DNA of 64,000 nt from positions 248,001 to 312,000 of the forward strand of contig JAGYKB010000001.1 in assembly GCA_018401885.1 (NCBI GenBank). The letters are read 5' to 3'. Numbering within the stretch: the stretch's first letter is position 1; the number at the start of each line of letters is the position of its first letter. This document shows positions 10,563-21,096 of this stretch, one piece after another. The DNA is from Gammaproteobacteria bacterium (GTDB taxonomy: Bacteria; Pseudomonadota; Gammaproteobacteria; Pseudomonadales; Pseudohongiellaceae). Below the pieces are notes generated by a model. The model did not search any database. It was not told the origin of the DNA and saw only the letters and a list, made by a program, of their open reading frames with translations. Made by a program: the position numbers and the translations under genes.

Positions 10563-10666
10563 GGCTTGCGCGAACGCTCATCCCTCGTGTCAATTAATCT
10601 GGATAAAAAATCAATACAACCAATTGATTTAAATAAATAAAATATTTTTTCAACGTCCGCGATCGA

Positions 10667-12592
10667 CTAGCTTGCAACTCGCGTGCGGCCGAAAAGGGCG
10701 ACATCATCGCTCAAATGAGAGCAAAAGTCATCTACTGACATCACGCCAAGATCTTCGCCGCTGCGGGTTCGAACTGCGACCGCGCCAGACTCGACCTCTT
10801 TGTCACCGATAACTAATAAATACGGCACCTTTTGCATCGCATGCTCTCGAATCTTGAAGCCCACTTTTTCATTTCGCAAATCCGTGCTCACTCTGAATCC
10901 TTGAGCAGATAATTTAGCTTCGACTTCGCGAACATACGCTGCCTGTTTGTCCGTGATATTCATAATCACAGCTTGCTCAGGAGCCAACCATGTAGGCATT
11001 GCTCCAGCGTAATGCTCTATCAAAACCCCGATAAAACGCTCGAAGGAGCCTAGAATTGCGCGATGCAGCATAACCGGCTCTTTACGACTGCTATCTTCGG
11101 CAATGTAGCTAGCGCCGAGACGGCCTGGCGTATTGAAATCGACTTGAATTGTGCCGCACTGCAGAATCCGACCCATACAATCCTTGAGCGAGCATTCGAT
11201 TTTAGGCCCGTAGAAAGCACCCTCACCTGGCACCAATTCCCACGGCAAGCCAGTGGCATTGAGTGCATCTTTTAAAGATTTCTCCGACTGATCCCAGATT
11301 TCATCAGAACCAACGCGCTTCTCAGGGCGGGTAGACAATCTCAGGATGACTTCATCAAAACCAAAATCTCGGTAGACAGAAAAGAGTAAGTCCATGAATT
11401 TCGCGACTTCGCTCTGAATCTGCTCCTCTGTGCAGAAAATATGACCATCGTCTTGCACGAAGGCCCTCACACGCATCAGTCCATGCATACTGCCCGAAGG
11501 TTCGTAGCGATGACACGACCCAAACTCAGCAAGCCGCATAGGCAGATCGCGGTAGCTCTTGAGACCCTGATTGAATACCTGGATGTGGCAGGGGCAGTTC
11601 ATTGGCTTGATAGCATACATACGGCTTTCGGATTCGACGCTAAACATTTCATCCGAAAACTTAGCTGCATGCCCCGAACGCTCCCAAAGACTATAGTCGA
11701 CGAGTTGCGGGGTATTGATTTCTAAATAGCCATTGTCGTTCTGAACCTTGCGCATATATTGCTGTACAGCTTGATAGACACCCCACCCTTTTGGATGCCA
11801 GAACACCATACCCGGCGCTTCTTCTTGAAAGTGGAAGAGGTTTAGCTGCTTGCCGAGTTTACGGTGATCGCGCTTCTCCGCCTCCTCGATTCGCTGTAGA
11901 TACTGCTTCAGGTCTTTAGGTGTCGCCCACGCAGTGCCATAGATGCGCTGCAACATTTCATTATTCGAGTCTCCACGCCAATAGGCTCCGGCGACCGATG
12001 TTAATTTAAATGCCTTGAATTTGCTGGTATTGGGGACATGAGGACCACGGCAGAGATCTATAAAATCACCCTGTCTGTAGAAGGACAGATCCTCGTCTCC
12101 CGGAATGCTCTCGATGATTTCTACCTTATACTCTTCACCCATCTCCCTGAACATCGTGATTGCTTCGCTGCGACTCATTACCGAGCGATGCACATCGAGT
12201 TCCTCTTTCACGATCTCACCCATCATGTTTTCGATAGCCTCGAGATCCTCTGGCGTGAACGGTCGTTCGAACGCGAAATCGTAGAAGAATCCGTCCTCAA
12301 TAACAGGACCAATAGTTACCTGAGCAGAGGGAAATAAACGCTGAACGGCTTGCGCCATGAGATGAGCGCAGCTGTGCCGGATAACCTCGAGGCCTTCGCT
12401 ATCGCGTTCGGTAATGATCGCGACTTCAGCATCGCGCTCAACCAACGTCGAGAGATCGACCAATTCGCCGTTGATGCGTCCTGCAAGCGCGGCCTTGGCG
12501 AGCCCCGCACCGATTGACTCTGCAATTTGTGCAACGCTTAACGCTGCGTCATATTGGCGCTTGCTGCCGTCAGGCAAGGTAACTTCGAGCAT
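10667..12592 (-). CDS. thrS: Threonyl-tRNA synthetase
   Basis: About 641 residues. Order: TGS domain ([15 protein letters not shown]), editing domain with [12 protein letters not shown], class II catalytic core with [10 protein letters not shown] (zinc cysteine) and [17 protein letters not shown] (motif 2), and a C-terminal anticodon domain from about residue 540. The ATG at 12592 matches the usual N-terminus; a GTG three codons upstream (12601) is an alternative. Neither has a strong ribosome site. It follows tRNA-Val and starts the thrS-infC-rpmI-rplT-pheST-ihfA series. Confidence 0.97.
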   Translation of the reverse strand: MLEVTLPDGSKRQYDAALSVAQIAESIGAGLAKAALAGRINGELVDLSTLVERDAEVAIITERDSEGLEVIRHSCAHLMAQAVQRLFPSAQVTIGPVIEDGFFYDFAFERPFTPEDLEAIENMMGEIVKEELDVHRSVMSRSEAITMFREMGEEYKVEIIESIPGDEDLSFYRQGDFIDLCRGPHVPNTSKFKAFKLTSVAGAYWRGDSNNEMLQRIYGTAWATPKDLKQYLQRIEEAEKRDHRKLGKQLNLFHFQEEAPGMVFWHPKGWGVYQAVQQYMRKVQNDNGYLEINTPQLVDYSLWERSGHAAKFSDEMFSVESESRMYAIKPMNCPCHIQVFNQGLKSYRDLPMRLAEFGSCHRYEPSGSMHGLMRVRAFVQDDGHIFCTEEQIQSEVAKFMDLLFSVYRDFGFDEVILRLSTRPEKRVGSDEIWDQSEKSLKDALNATGLPWELVPGEGAFYGPKIECSLKDCMGRILQCGTIQVDFNTPGRLGASYIAEDSSRKEPVMLHRAILGSFERFIGVLIEHYAGAMPTWLAPEQAVIMNITDKQAAYVREVEAKLSAQGFRVSTDLRNEKVGFKIREHAMQKVPYLLVIGDKEVESGAVAVRTRSGEDLGVMSVDDFCSHLSDDVALFGRTRVAS

Positions 12593-12694
12593 GGGATTCA
12601 CTTTAAGAGCATGGATTTAATGACACGCCTTAATGGTATATTCGGTGCGAACACCTAACCAAAACGCTTAACCGCTTGATAGCTGTCTGTAGGA

Positions 12695-12771
<77 letters not shown>

Positions 12772-12796
12772 GTATCACCCCACAGAGGGATCGCAG

Positions 12797-12826
12797 ATTA
12801 TACGGAAAGGCATCCTGTCCTGTCGA
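12797..12826 (-). promoter_or_regulatory. Sigma-70 type promoter for tRNA-Val and thrS
   Basis: On the minus strand TCGACA (12821-12826, 5 of 6 to TTGACA) and a perfect TATAAT (12797-12802) are 18 nt apart. Transcription would begin about 12790, some 20 nt before the tRNA-Val 5' end. The match and position make this the likely main promoter of the tRNA and the downstream translation cluster. Confidence 0.75.
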
Positions 12827-12883
12827 TTCTTTTCTGAAAATTCATCTGTAAGGTTTTACACTTCACCTGAGTAAAATCACAGC

Positions 12884-14899
12884 TTATGCAATTAGTTTCT
12901 GCCTTAATTCGGCGATGCGATCGCGCGTCTGAGCAGCCTCCTCGAAAGAGAGGTTTTTTGCATGCTCATACATCTGCGCTTCAAGTAGGGTAATTTCCTT
13001 TGCAATCGCTTGCGGATCACCGAAGTCTAATTGCGCATAGGCACCCGACTTTTCAGCGACTCCCCTGCCTTTGGTTCGTTCACGAGTTTCTGGATTCGCA
13101 TACGCGCCTTCCATGACATCTAATATACGCTTACTGACGCCTATGGGCGTGATATTGTGCTCTTCGTTAAAAGCAATCTGGACTTCGCGTCGTCGATTGG
13201 ACTCATCTATCGCTCGCTGCATAGAGCCAGTTATTTTATCGGCGTAGAGTATGGCTTTACCGTTTAGATTGCGCGCAGCACGCCCTATTGTCTGGATGAG
13301 CGAGCGGTCGGAGCGAAGGAAGCCCTCTTTGTCGGCGTCGAGGATAGCAACGAGCGCGACCTCCGGAATATCCAGCCCTTCCCGCAAAAGATTAATCCCT
13401 ATCAATACGTCGAACTTACCGAGACGTAGATCGCGTAGAATCTCTGAACGCTCAACCGTATCAATATCAGAGTGCAGGTAACGCACGCGGACGCCGTGTT
13501 CAGCGAGATAATCTGTAAGATCCTCGGCCATCCTCTTGGTAAGCACGGTCACGAGGACTCGCTCGCCGCCTCCCGTCACCCGCGTCACTTCCGAGAGCAA
13601 ATCATCGACCTGTGTTGTTGCGGGACGCACGTCTAGAATTGGGTCGAGCAGGCCTGTTGGTCGCACAACTTGCTCAACGCGCGCGCCTTCATGGGCCTCT
13701 TCGTAGTTACCGGGCGTTGCAGAAACGAAAATAATCTGAGGCGTGAGGTTCTCCCATTCCTCGAATCTAAGCGGCCGGTTATCGAGTGCAGAGGGAAGTC
13801 GAAAACCGTATTCGACCAGAGTTTCTTTGCGTGACCTATCACCTTTGAACATCGCGCCAAGCTGCGGAATGGATACGTGAGACTCGTCGGACACGATAAT
13901 CGCGTTATCGGGCAGGTAGTCATAGAGCGTAGGCGGCGGTGCACCTGCTGGCCTCCCAGACAGATACCTCGAATAGTTTTCGATACCGTTGCAGTAGCCA
14001 AGCTCCTGAATCATTTCGAGATCGAACTTGGTCCGTTGCTCAAGGCGTTGCGCTTCGACTAAGCGATTATTGGCGTGGAGAAAATCCAACCGCTCTTTGA
14101 GTTCGACTTTGATGCTATCCAGGGCATTCAGCAGCGTGTCGCGCGGCGTCACGTAATGCGATTTAGGAAAAACCGTGAGTCGTGGCACCTCTTTCACTAC
14201 CGCACCGGTAAGCGGATCGAAATACGAAAGCTTTTCTATTTCATCATCGAACAGCTGTATCCTGATCGCGTTTCTTTCAGATTCTGCTGGATAAATATCG
14301 ATTACATCACCGCGCACTCGATAGGTAGCACGCTTTAATTCCATGTCATTGCGAGTATATTGCAGTTCTGCGAGGCGCTTAAGCAGAGTCCGTTGATCAA
14401 TTCTGTCACCCCGATCTAGGTGTACAACCATCTTCAAATACGCAGCAGGATCACCGAGGCCGTAAATCGCTGAAACAGTCGCAACAACAATTACGTCCGA
14501 GCGCTCCATGAGGGCCTTTGTCGCAGATAGACGCATTTGTTCAATGTGATCATTTATCGAAGAATCTTTCTCAATAAATAAATCAGACGCAGGAACATAG
14601 GCCTCAGGCTGATAATAGTCGTAGTACGAAACGAAGTATTCGACTGCATTCTTTGGAAAAAATTCTTTAAATTCACCATAAAGCTGAGCAGCCAGCGTTT
14701 TGTTAGGCGCCATCACAAGCGCCGGTCTCTGCGACCGTTCGATCACGTTCGCGATCGTGAAGGTTTTCCCGGACCCTGTGACACCCAGAAGCGTTTGTGC
14801 GCGTAATCCATCCTCTAACCCCTCTAGTAGCCCTTCGATAGCCTGAGGCTGATGTCCGGCGGGTTTGAAGTTAGAGTGTATTTCAAATTTTTCGCTCAT
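12884..14899 (-). CDS. uvrB: Excinuclease ABC subunit B
   Basis: 671 residues from the ATG at 14899 ([19 protein letters not shown]), the family's usual start; the frame extends 15 codons further upstream but those residues are not conserved. Motifs: Walker [10 protein letters not shown] near 40, damage-clamping beta-hairpin [12 protein letters not shown] near 95, helicase motif [10 protein letters not shown] near 540, and the C-terminal UVR domain that contacts UvrC. Acts in nucleotide excision repair. Confidence 0.98.
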   Translation of the reverse strand: MSEKFEIHSNFKPAGHQPQAIEGLLEGLEDGLRAQTLLGVTGSGKTFTIANVIERSQRPALVMAPNKTLAAQLYGEFKEFFPKNAVEYFVSYYDYYQPEAYVPASDLFIEKDSSINDHIEQMRLSATKALMERSDVIVVATVSAIYGLGDPAAYLKMVVHLDRGDRIDQRTLLKRLAELQYTRNDMELKRATYRVRGDVIDIYPAESERNAIRIQLFDDEIEKLSYFDPLTGAVVKEVPRLTVFPKSHYVTPRDTLLNALDSIKVELKERLDFLHANNRLVEAQRLEQRTKFDLEMIQELGYCNGIENYSRYLSGRPAGAPPPTLYDYLPDNAIIVSDESHVSIPQLGAMFKGDRSRKETLVEYGFRLPSALDNRPLRFEEWENLTPQIIFVSATPGNYEEAHEGARVEQVVRPTGLLDPILDVRPATTQVDDLLSEVTRVTGGGERVLVTVLTKRMAEDLTDYLAEHGVRVRYLHSDIDTVERSEILRDLRLGKFDVLIGINLLREGLDIPEVALVAILDADKEGFLRSDRSLIQTIGRAARNLNGKAILYADKITGSMQRAIDESNRRREVQIAFNEEHNITPIGVSKRILDVMEGAYANPETRERTKGRGVAEKSGAYAQLDFGDPQAIAKEITLLEAQMYEHAKNLSFEEAAQTRDRIAELRQKLIA

Positions 14900-15034
14900 G
14901 TGCTGGGAGCAATCCTTTTGCTTTATCACCGTCTTTATCAACACGAAAACGGGACGATGCGGCGTGAGTTGGCATTCGACCGCGTGAACAGAGGGGTAGC
15001 CTACACTAGAATGACATCAACTGCTTAGCGAGTG

Positions 15035-15063
15035 TTGACCCTCAAGGCATTTCTCATTACTAT
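15035..15063 (+). promoter_or_regulatory. Sigma-70 promoter for tRNA-Asn
   Basis: TTGACC (15035-15040) and TACTAT (15058-15063) are separated by exactly 17 nt, followed by a GC-rich discriminator ACGCGCG typical of stable-RNA promoters under stringent control. The start would be near 15070, 36 nt before the tRNA. Confidence 0.75.
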
Positions 15064-15105
15064 ACGCGCGATTCGAAGGTAATCGATCGCGTTTATCGAG
15101 AATTT

Positions 15106-15180
15106 TGCCCAATAGCTCAATGGTAGAGTAGGTGACTGTTAATCACTTGGTTCGTGGTTCGAGTCCACGTTGGGCAGCCA
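15106..15180 (+). tRNA. tRNA-Asn (anticodon GTT)
   Basis: 75 nt with encoded CCA. Acceptor TGCCCAA pairs with TTGGGCA, the anticodon loop CTGTTAA gives GTT, and the T-arm is GGTTCGAGTCC. It stands alone between uvrB (-) and the prolyl isomerase gene. Confidence 0.95.
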
Positions 15181-15190
15181 ATTTGTGCTA

Positions 15191-15222
15191 TTAGGCCCTT
15201 CGGTTTGTGCCGCAGGGCCTAA
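15191..15222 (+). terminator. Hairpin after tRNA-Asn
   Basis: TTAGGCCCT and AGGGCCTAA form a perfect 9-bp stem with an inner CGG/CCG pairing, starting 11 nt after the tRNA. A U-tract is missing, so it may be a processing or factor-dependent stop rather than a classical terminator. The rest of the 323-bp gap up to 15503 has no gene I can support. Confidence 0.5.
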
Positions 15223-15503
15223 CACGACCCTTCCCTTGAAGACCTTAGTTTCCATTCTGACTCTACCGACCCAGTCCTCCAATGCAGCGGTTTAGGCGGC
15301 TTGATGACGCGATTTCCAGCGACACGCGCACTTGCCTGTTTAGCATTATGTGCAGTTACGCTATAGTCTTAGCCTGTCGGCTATCAGTACCGCGCGCAGT
15401 GATAACTGACCGCGCAGCGTTTACCGATAAGTATGCTATGACAATGCCGACTGGTACCACGCAGTGGTTATCTAGCTGTTCATCTGTTCAAAAGGAGTTA
15501 CGC

Positions 15504-16079
15504 ATGGGCAAAAAAATTGCCTTACTAAGTTTATACGCAATCACATTATTCGCGTCAGTGATAACGAGCGCTCAAAGCAATCCCGTGGTTGTAATGGAGA
15601 CCAACAAAGGCTCTATTAAAATCGAAGTTTGGGAGGATAAAGCGCCAATATCTGCGGCAAATTTTTTGCGCTATGTCGATGAGAGTTATTACGATGGCCT
15701 CATTTTCCACCGTGTGATTCCCGGCTTCATGGCGCAGGGCGGCGGCTTCAGTGAAGACATGGTACAGAAGTCAACATTCGAATCTATAAAAAATGAAGCG
15801 AGTGCGGCTTTGCCAAATAAGCGAGGAACGCTTGCCATGGCACGAACCAACGTCGTCGATAGCGCGACTAGTCAGTTTTTTATCAACCTTGTCGACAACG
15901 ATTTTTTAAACCACACAGACAACACCCCTAGAGGATTCGGTTACGCTGTCTTCGCCGAGGTTATTGAGGGCATGGAGATTGTCGATTCTATGGCGACGGT
16001 TGAAACCACAAATAAACGCAGCCATCAGAACGTGCCAGTAGAACCGATAGTGATGACTCGCGTCACGCGTCAAAAATAA
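15504..16079 (+). CDS. Secreted cyclophilin-type peptidyl-prolyl isomerase
   Basis: 191 residues from the ATG at 15504, chosen because of AAAAGGAG 8 nt upstream and a clear signal peptide (MGKKIALLSLYAITLFASV, cleavage near AQS). The longer frame from 15282 has no signal-like start. The cyclophilin core shows FHRVIPGFMAQGGGF and the SQFFINLVDN segment. It should catalyse proline cis/trans isomerisation of proteins in the periplasm, like PpiA. It is one of two secreted cyclophilins in the window (see 39693-40349). Confidence 0.93.
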   Translation: MGKKIALLSLYAITLFASVITSAQSNPVVVMETNKGSIKIEVWEDKAPISAANFLRYVDESYYDGLIFHRVIPGFMAQGGGFSEDMVQKSTFESIKNEASAALPNKRGTLAMARTNVVDSATSQFFINLVDNDFLNHTDNTPRGFGYAVFAEVIEGMEIVDSMATVETTNKRSHQNVPVEPIVMTRVTRQK

Positions 16080-16090
16080 TAGACTATTGC

Positions 16091-16137
16091 AGCTTCGGTG
16101 CAGGCAGTTTTCCGCCCGCATCGAAGCTATTTCTTTT
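16091..16137 (+). terminator. Rho-independent terminator of the cyclophilin gene
   Basis: AGCTTCGGTGC (16091-16101) pairs with GCATCGAAGCT (11 bp with one G.T), followed by ATTTCTTTTT. It overlaps the last codons of the convergent gene at 16127. Confidence 0.8.
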
Positions 16138-18133
16138 TACTACTACGAGTCGAAAAAAGTGGGGTTACGCTAGCACCAGTAGGCGGTTTTTCTCCTTGAG
16201 CTGCTACAGGTTCTGGAGGGGTCTCAACACCCTTCCCTTTCGAATCTGAACTTGCGTCTGGCTCAAAACCCGCAACTGCTGTTAGCAGCACACGGCGGAT
16301 CTCCTCGCTATCGGCGGTATCACACGCACGAGCAAGCTTATCTATAAGAGGCTTGAGCTCTTGCCAACTAAGGGTTTCTTCCTCAGCGCGCATAATCTTG
16401 GGATGATCCGTACCTGTGACCGATTCGCCGATCAACAGCTCTTCATAAAGCTTTTCACCGGGCCGCAGCCCAGTATATTCAATCGCGATGTCTCCTCTGT
16501 ATGAATTTTCATCGCGCACATCATAGCCCATCAAGTGCACCATTTTCTTTGCCAAATCAACGATGCGAATCGGTTCGTGCATGTCGAGAACAAACACGTC
16601 ACCGCCCGTTGCCATTGAGCCCGCTTGAATAACAAGCTGCGCGGCCTCTTGGACCGTCATAAAGTAGCGCGTAACTTCTGGATGCGTGACAGTAACCGGC
16701 CCACCCATACTGATTTGGCGCCTGAACAGAGGGACAACCGAACCGGAGGATCCGAGCACGTTACCGAACCGAACCATACTGAATCGAGTTGCACCCCCGT
16801 GCTGAGCAAGTGCCTGCAGTACTTGCTCCGCAAAGCGCTTGGTGGCACCCATGTAATTCGTTGGCCTGACCGCTTTGTCCGTCGAAATGAAAACGAAATC
16901 TTTAACGCCCTGCTCCTGCGCAGCCTGAGCGGTCGCGAGAGTACCGAAAATATTGTTGCGCACGCCTTCAACGACGTTATTCTCAACCATCGGCACTTGC
17001 TTGTAAGCAGCCACATGGTAGACGGTGTCGATCTCGAATCGCTTAATCACATCCCGTATGAAACTCTCATTACCCACCGACCCGAGAGTAGCTTGAAGCT
17101 CGACTGCTACTGAGGCATTACCGGATTCCAAGCGCTGATGTTCCAGTTTCGCGAGTAATTCTTGTTCAAGCTCATAAAGGCCAAACTCAAATGAGTCGAG
17201 CAGCACAAGCCTCGATGGCCCTATAGAGACAATTTGCCGGCACAACTCGGAACCAATAGAACCGGCCGCACCGGTCACGAGCACAGAGCGAGACTTTATA
17301 CAGGCATCGAGCAGCTGAGGATCAGGAGGAACGGTATCTCGACCGAGAAGATCTTCAATGTCGATATCCCTAATTTCATCAACACCAACCTTCCCTGACA
17401 CCATATCGAACAGATCCGGCACGGTTTTAACGTGCACGGGGAGATGCTCGAGCTTGTTCAGGATTTCTTTTCGCTCAGCATGAGACGCCGAAGGAATGGC
17501 AAGTAGTATTTGTCTGACAGAAAATGCCTCAACCAATTCATACAAAGAATTAGGCCCGTAGACCCTGACTCCGTGAACGGTACTGCCGAGCAGTTTATGT
17601 CCGTCATCCACGAACGCAACGGGCAAGTACTGATCCCCACTTTGTAGCGCAGCCAGTAGCTGCATACCCGAGCTACCCGCACCGTAAATGATCACGGGCT
17701 CCTTGGGTCGAAAATTCTGTATCAGACTAATTATCACTAATTTGCCGAGCAGCCTTGAGCCTCCCATCATCAACAGCGCAAGCATCCAAAATATTGGCAA
17801 TATCGCTACTCGCGCCTCGCCCTGCGCCGAAGAAAGACTGTAAGCCACAGCCAGAATAAAGGTAGCAATCGTGACGCATTGGGCGATCAGAAGACTCGAT
17901 TGCAGCCCCATGTATAGAACCAGAATTCGGTAGAGACCGACGCGGATAAAAGCAAGCAGGCTGAGGAGCAAAGCAACGGCTAAGAAGAGGAGTGTTTTTT
18001 GTTCCTGTTGGAAAAACGCTGCCCCAGATAAACCATAGGAAAAGACAAGCGATGCACCGAGTAATACAGCATCCCAACATCCAGTGATTACGCGTTTTAT
18101 TGGTCTCGAAATTGGAATCGAATAGACCTGCAT
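16127..18133 (-). CDS. wbpM: Membrane UDP-sugar 4,6-dehydratase (WbpM/CapD/PglF family)
   Basis: 668 residues from ATG 18133, chosen for AAAGGACT just upstream; the frame upstream is unrelated. The N-terminus has about four membrane segments (residues 10-130), then a nucleotide-binding region with GAGSSGMQLLAAL, then the catalytic short-chain dehydrogenase domain with GAAGSIGSELC and STDKAVRPTNYMGATKR. The M-x3-K in place of the usual Y-x3-K is the hallmark of the WbpM/FlaA1 group, which makes UDP-4-keto-6-deoxy sugars from UDP-GlcNAc for O-antigen or capsule. The Ser/Lys-rich C-terminus is variable. It lies 10 nt after the wbpL-like gene. Confidence 0.92.
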   Translation of the reverse strand: MQVYSIPISRPIKRVITGCWDAVLLGASLVFSYGLSGAAFFQQEQKTLLFLAVALLLSLLAFIRVGLYRILVLYMGLQSSLLIAQCVTIATFILAVAYSLSSAQGEARVAILPIFWMLALLMMGGSRLLGKLVIISLIQNFRPKEPVIIYGAGSSGMQLLAALQSGDQYLPVAFVDDGHKLLGSTVHGVRVYGPNSLYELVEAFSVRQILLAIPSASHAERKEILNKLEHLPVHVKTVPDLFDMVSGKVGVDEIRDIDIEDLLGRDTVPPDPQLLDACIKSRSVLVTGAAGSIGSELCRQIVSIGPSRLVLLDSFEFGLYELEQELLAKLEHQRLESGNASVAVELQATLGSVGNESFIRDVIKRFEIDTVYHVAAYKQVPMVENNVVEGVRNNIFGTLATAQAAQEQGVKDFVFISTDKAVRPTNYMGATKRFAEQVLQALAQHGGATRFSMVRFGNVLGSSGSVVPLFRRQISMGGPVTVTHPEVTRYFMTVQEAAQLVIQAGSMATGGDVFVLDMHEPIRIVDLAKKMVHLMGYDVRDENSYRGDIAIEYTGLRPGEKLYEELLIGESVTGTDHPKIMRAEEETLSWQELKPLIDKLARACDTADSEEIRRVLLTAVAGFEPDASSDSKGKGVETPPEPVAAQGEKPPTGASVTPLFSTRSSKKK

Positions 18134-18143
18134 TTTGAGTCCT

Positions 18144-19205
18144 TTATTTGACTGTTTCGGCGCCGCCAGTGCTATTGACACCAGCACCCAATAAATAGCT
18201 TGCAACGAATAGCGGCAAAAGCCCAATAGTTGCAAATAGTACACCGTAATGCGGCAGAATGCCCGCAAGCCAAGCAAGGGGAAGCAGCCAGAGCAAATCG
18301 ATAGTAACGAGCAACCAAACAACTCGCGAGTGGCTTTGCAGGCGCCGCGAAAGGATCTGATAGCCGTGTTGCGAGTGCCCTTCGTACCACTTCTCGCCCC
18401 GAGCAACCCTATTTAATAGCGTCACTGCAGTATCAGCTATAAACACGCCTAGCAGAAGCAGCCAAGACCAGACCGATATTCTCTGTAATACCAAGGTTTC
18501 CAAAGCCAGCAGCCCCAAAGCGAACCCAATAAAACCGCTGCCAGCGTCACCCATAAAAATACTCGCCGGAGACCAATTCCAGAGTAAAAAACCCGTCCCA
18601 GATGCGGCCAGGACTACAGCAAGATAGATGACCACATCGAGCTCTCCTGCCTCAGCGAGAAACTCATCGCCTCTCGCTGGCCCGGTTATTAGAAGCAACA
18701 CACAGCCAACCGAGGTAAGCACAAGATGCGCCCCCGCAATACCGTCGATACCATCCATAAAATTGGTAAGATTCAGAAGCCATACCAACGAAAATACAGC
18801 CAATAGCGTCACGAGCAGCGGCTGCGAGAGGGTAAACCAACCAAAATCAACGGAGCCAACTCCAATGGCTCTAACGGCAGTAACACTCAATATAAACTGA
18901 ATGGGCAATCTGACTCGCGAGGTCAGCTGCCATAGATCATCACCAAAACCTAAAAACACAATGAGCAGACAGGCAATATAAGCTGACAAGGATCCTTCAA
19001 TTTCACCACTCATAGCGAGCCATGAAACACAGAGGAAATACGGCGCGGCTAGCGCCACACCGCCTCCTAGTGGTTTAGGGTGCGCATGAGCGCTGCGAGC
19101 AACCGGGAGGTCAACTAGCCCGAGAAAAGGGGCTAGTTTAATAACACCCGCATTGAGGACAGCGACAAGCGCGAAGCTAGCTAGCGATAAAATAAACAAC
19201 AACAT
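18144..19205 (-). CDS. wbpL: Undecaprenyl-phosphate glycosyltransferase (WbpL/WecA family)
   Basis: About 353 residues from ATG 19205; a TTG at 19265 would add 20 residues. A multi-spanning membrane protein of the MraY/WecA family: conserved LNLTNFMDGIDGIAG (Asp-rich, Mg-binding), SIFMGDAGSGFIGF and the C-terminal HSQHGYQ (HxxHxYQ) loop. It would transfer a sugar-1-phosphate to undecaprenyl phosphate on the cytoplasmic face, starting O-antigen or other glycan assembly. It is co-directional with, and 10 nt from, the wbpM-like gene. Confidence 0.92.
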   Translation of the reverse strand: MLLFILSLASFALVAVLNAGVIKLAPFLGLVDLPVARSAHAHPKPLGGGVALAAPYFLCVSWLAMSGEIEGSLSAYIACLLIVFLGFGDDLWQLTSRVRLPIQFILSVTAVRAIGVGSVDFGWFTLSQPLLVTLLAVFSLVWLLNLTNFMDGIDGIAGAHLVLTSVGCVLLLITGPARGDEFLAEAGELDVVIYLAVVLAASGTGFLLWNWSPASIFMGDAGSGFIGFALGLLALETLVLQRISVWSWLLLLGVFIADTAVTLLNRVARGEKWYEGHSQHGYQILSRRLQSHSRVVWLLVTIDLLWLLPLAWLAGILPHYGVLFATIGLLPLFVASYLLGAGVNSTGGAETVK

Positions 19206-19311
19206 CGAGAAGGCGATTCCTCTGCTAACTTTTTCTAGCGATGCACTTAATCCGCATCGGTTCAACGACGCATACCGGCACGTTTAACTCTAACCGACCG
19301 GTTAAGGCGGT

Positions 19312-19731
19312 TTAACACCCTTCTATTATAGGTTTAGCCACGAGAACAAGATGACGATTCTTTTCTACTGTTAAAAGACCAACCCCTTTGACTTCGGAGA
19401 GCTCCTCGATCGTGACGAAGTCACCGTGCAGTTCTCGATAGCGGACGATTTCCTGCGCCTTAGTCAGGCCTATGCCAACTAGGTTCGCTGCCAAACTCTC
19501 GGCATCAGCCGTATTGATATCCAATTTGGACATTTCTGTAGACGCAAAAATAGCGGCGTCATCTGTTTGCGCGAGAGCTGAATTAACGCCGATTAAGGAC
19601 GTAACAAATAAGATACACACCACCGCTGAAGCTCGCGCCACATTCCAAGGCGGCGATTGATTGTCTGTCGTTTTCAGAAGTGACTCTGACATCGACGACT
19701 CTACTAATAAATTCAACTTTCTAAGAATCAT
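19312..19731 (-). CDS. ComEA-like helix-hairpin-helix DNA-binding protein
   Basis: 139 residues. ATG 19731 follows AAGGAGAAGGAT, a strong ribosome site. A hydrophobic segment at about 33-53 (ASAVVCILFVTSLIGVNSA) suggests a signal peptide or anchor, then a short linker and one helix-hairpin-helix module: LDINTADAESLAANLVGIG and TIEELSEVKGVG. Proteins of this kind bind DNA in the periplasm, and ComEA pulls in DNA during transformation. Short gammaproteobacterial versions often lie next to the wbpM/uvrB region. Competence is possible, not shown. Confidence 0.87.
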   Translation of the reverse strand: MILRKLNLLVESSMSESLLKTTDNQSPPWNVARASAVVCILFVTSLIGVNSALAQTDDAAIFASTEMSKLDINTADAESLAANLVGIGLTKAQEIVRYRELHGDFVTIEELSEVKGVGLLTVEKNRHLVLVAKPIIEGC

Positions 19732-19831
19732 ATCCTTCTCCTTTTATTGAATGTTAAGAGGGGCCGACCATCAACCAGCCAGTTGAGGCTAGAGGTCTAC
19801 CCCTTCAATAAAAAGTCTAGCAGGCGATTCT

Positions 19832-20533
19832 TCAAGAGCCAGAAATAGCCCGATTAAAGTCAGCGAGCGCCTCTAACGGTACATCTGCTTGCGTAATGGG
19901 GCGCCCCACGACCAGATAATCGCTGCCGTTAGCAATCGCCTCCGCAGGCCCGACAACTCTTTTCTGATCGCCTTTCGCATCTTCTTCCCGACGAATACCG
20001 GGGGTTACCAAACAAAATTCAGTGCCCAGAGCCGACCGCAGCGAAGCCGTTTCCGCCGCCGAGCACACCACCCCATCGAGCCCGGCATCCTGCGCTAAAC
20101 GCGCCAAGCTCAGTACTTGCTCTGCGGGCGATGCTCGAACCCCCACCGCTTGAAGATCCTCTGCAGACAAACTTGTGAGCACCGTTACTGCGATCAAAAT
20201 CGGCCGCTCAGCTGGACTCAATGTCGCGATCGATTCTCGCGCCTCATTCATCATGTCACTACCGCCAGAAGCATGCACATTCGTCATCCAGACACCCAGG
20301 TCTGCCGCTGCCGCCACAGCGTGTGCAACCGTATTGGGAATATCATGGAATTTTAAATCGAGAAAAACGTCGAAGTTTCTCGCGACTAGTTGCTTTACTA
20401 AGCTTGGCCCGCACCGTGTAAAAAGCTCCTTACCGACTTTCACGCGACATTGCTCGGGGTCTACTCGGTCGACAAATGCTAGAGCCTTAGACTCCGAATC
20501 AAAATCCAATGCGACAATAATTTTGCTCTGCAA
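19832..20533 (-). CDS. pyrF: Orotidine 5'-phosphate decarboxylase
   Basis: 233 residues with the catalytic [11 protein letters not shown] motif near residue 58 (D-K-x2-D) and the phosphate-binding [15 protein letters not shown] and YLVVGRPIT segments. It removes CO2 from OMP to give UMP. The ATG at 20533 is preceded by AAAGGAGGG. It is 73 nt downstream of the LapA-domain gene, the usual lapA(-lapB)-pyrF order, but lapB is not here. pyrC lies at the far end of the window. Confidence 0.97.
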   Translation of the reverse strand: MQSKIIVALDFDSESKALAFVDRVDPEQCRVKVGKELFTRCGPSLVKQLVARNFDVFLDLKFHDIPNTVAHAVAAAADLGVWMTNVHASGGSDMMNEARESIATLSPAERPILIAVTVLTSLSAEDLQAVGVRASPAEQVLSLARLAQDAGLDGVVCSAAETASLRSALGTEFCLVTPGIRREEDAKGDQKRVVGPAEAIANGSDYLVVGRPITQADVPLEALADFNRAISGS

Positions 20534-20606
20534 CTGCTCCCTCCTTTTTCTGTTTAGTTTCTTAACTAGTCCTATATCTGATTATGACTGCTTTAGTAGG
20601 CGCTGT

Positions 20607-20900
20607 TTAACGCGATAGATTGGCCTCTTTAGAAGCCTCGAGTTTAGCAATCCGACTTCTAAGGCGCGCAATTTCTAGCCGCCCAATCAAACTCGTAAAA
20701 AGCCTCAATCCCACCATTAACCCAAGCAATCCACCCAGAACGAAGGCCGCCGCAATCCAAAGTCCGACAGGCCTTTCCTGCGACTCAATCACGCCGAAGG
20801 ACAAACTGATTAACGCATCATTTGCTCTCATAAAACCGAGGCTCAACACCATCACGATGAGAAGAAAAAAGCCGGTTAAAGTTCTGATAAGTTTTTTCAT
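20607..20900 (-). CDS. lapA: LapA-domain inner membrane protein
   Basis: 97 residues from ATG 20900 (MKKLIRTLTGFFLLIVMV); the frame upstream is not conserved in character. Two membrane segments (about 4-24 and 44-66) are followed by a charged helix (RLEIARLRSRIAKLEASKEAN). In E. coli LapA works with LapB in control of lipopolysaccharide synthesis through FtsH/LpxC. Position between ihfB and pyrF supports the call. No lapB follows, so the partner must be elsewhere or absent. Confidence 0.8.
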   Translation of the reverse strand: MKKLIRTLTGFFLLIVMVLSLGFMRANDALISLSFGVIESQERPVGLWIAAAFVLGGLLGLMVGLRLFTSLIGRLEIARLRSRIAKLEASKEANLSR

Positions 20901-21005
20901 TAAGTCGCTCGATAAATAGGCCTCAGCGTATCGTTGCCTATAATAACCTATCGGCTCGTGATGTGATTCAGTTAAGACCACAGCTTGGGTAATATTCATC
21001 TACGC

Positions 21006-21043
21006 AAAAAAAACGGCAAAATCAGTATGATTTTGCCGTTTTG
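21006..21043 (-). terminator. Rho-independent terminator of ihfB
   Basis: On the minus strand AACGGCAAAATCA and TGATTTTGCCGTT form a 13-bp stem with a 4-nt loop, followed by a run of eight T. It ends transcription from rpsA/ihfB before lapA. Confidence 0.92.
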
Positions 21044-21096
21044 ATGATATCGTCGGTGGTTTGAACGTCTTGTCTGATGCTTATTAGCAACGCAGC

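Noticed and set aside
15282-15503. N-terminal extension of the cyclophilin gene by 74 codons
   Set aside because: No ribosome site at 15282; the ATG at 15504 has AAAAGGAG and a proper signal peptide.
18134-18406. N-terminal extension of the wbpM-like gene by 91 codons
   Set aside because: It overlaps the end of the wbpL-like gene in another frame; the internal ATG has a good ribosome site.
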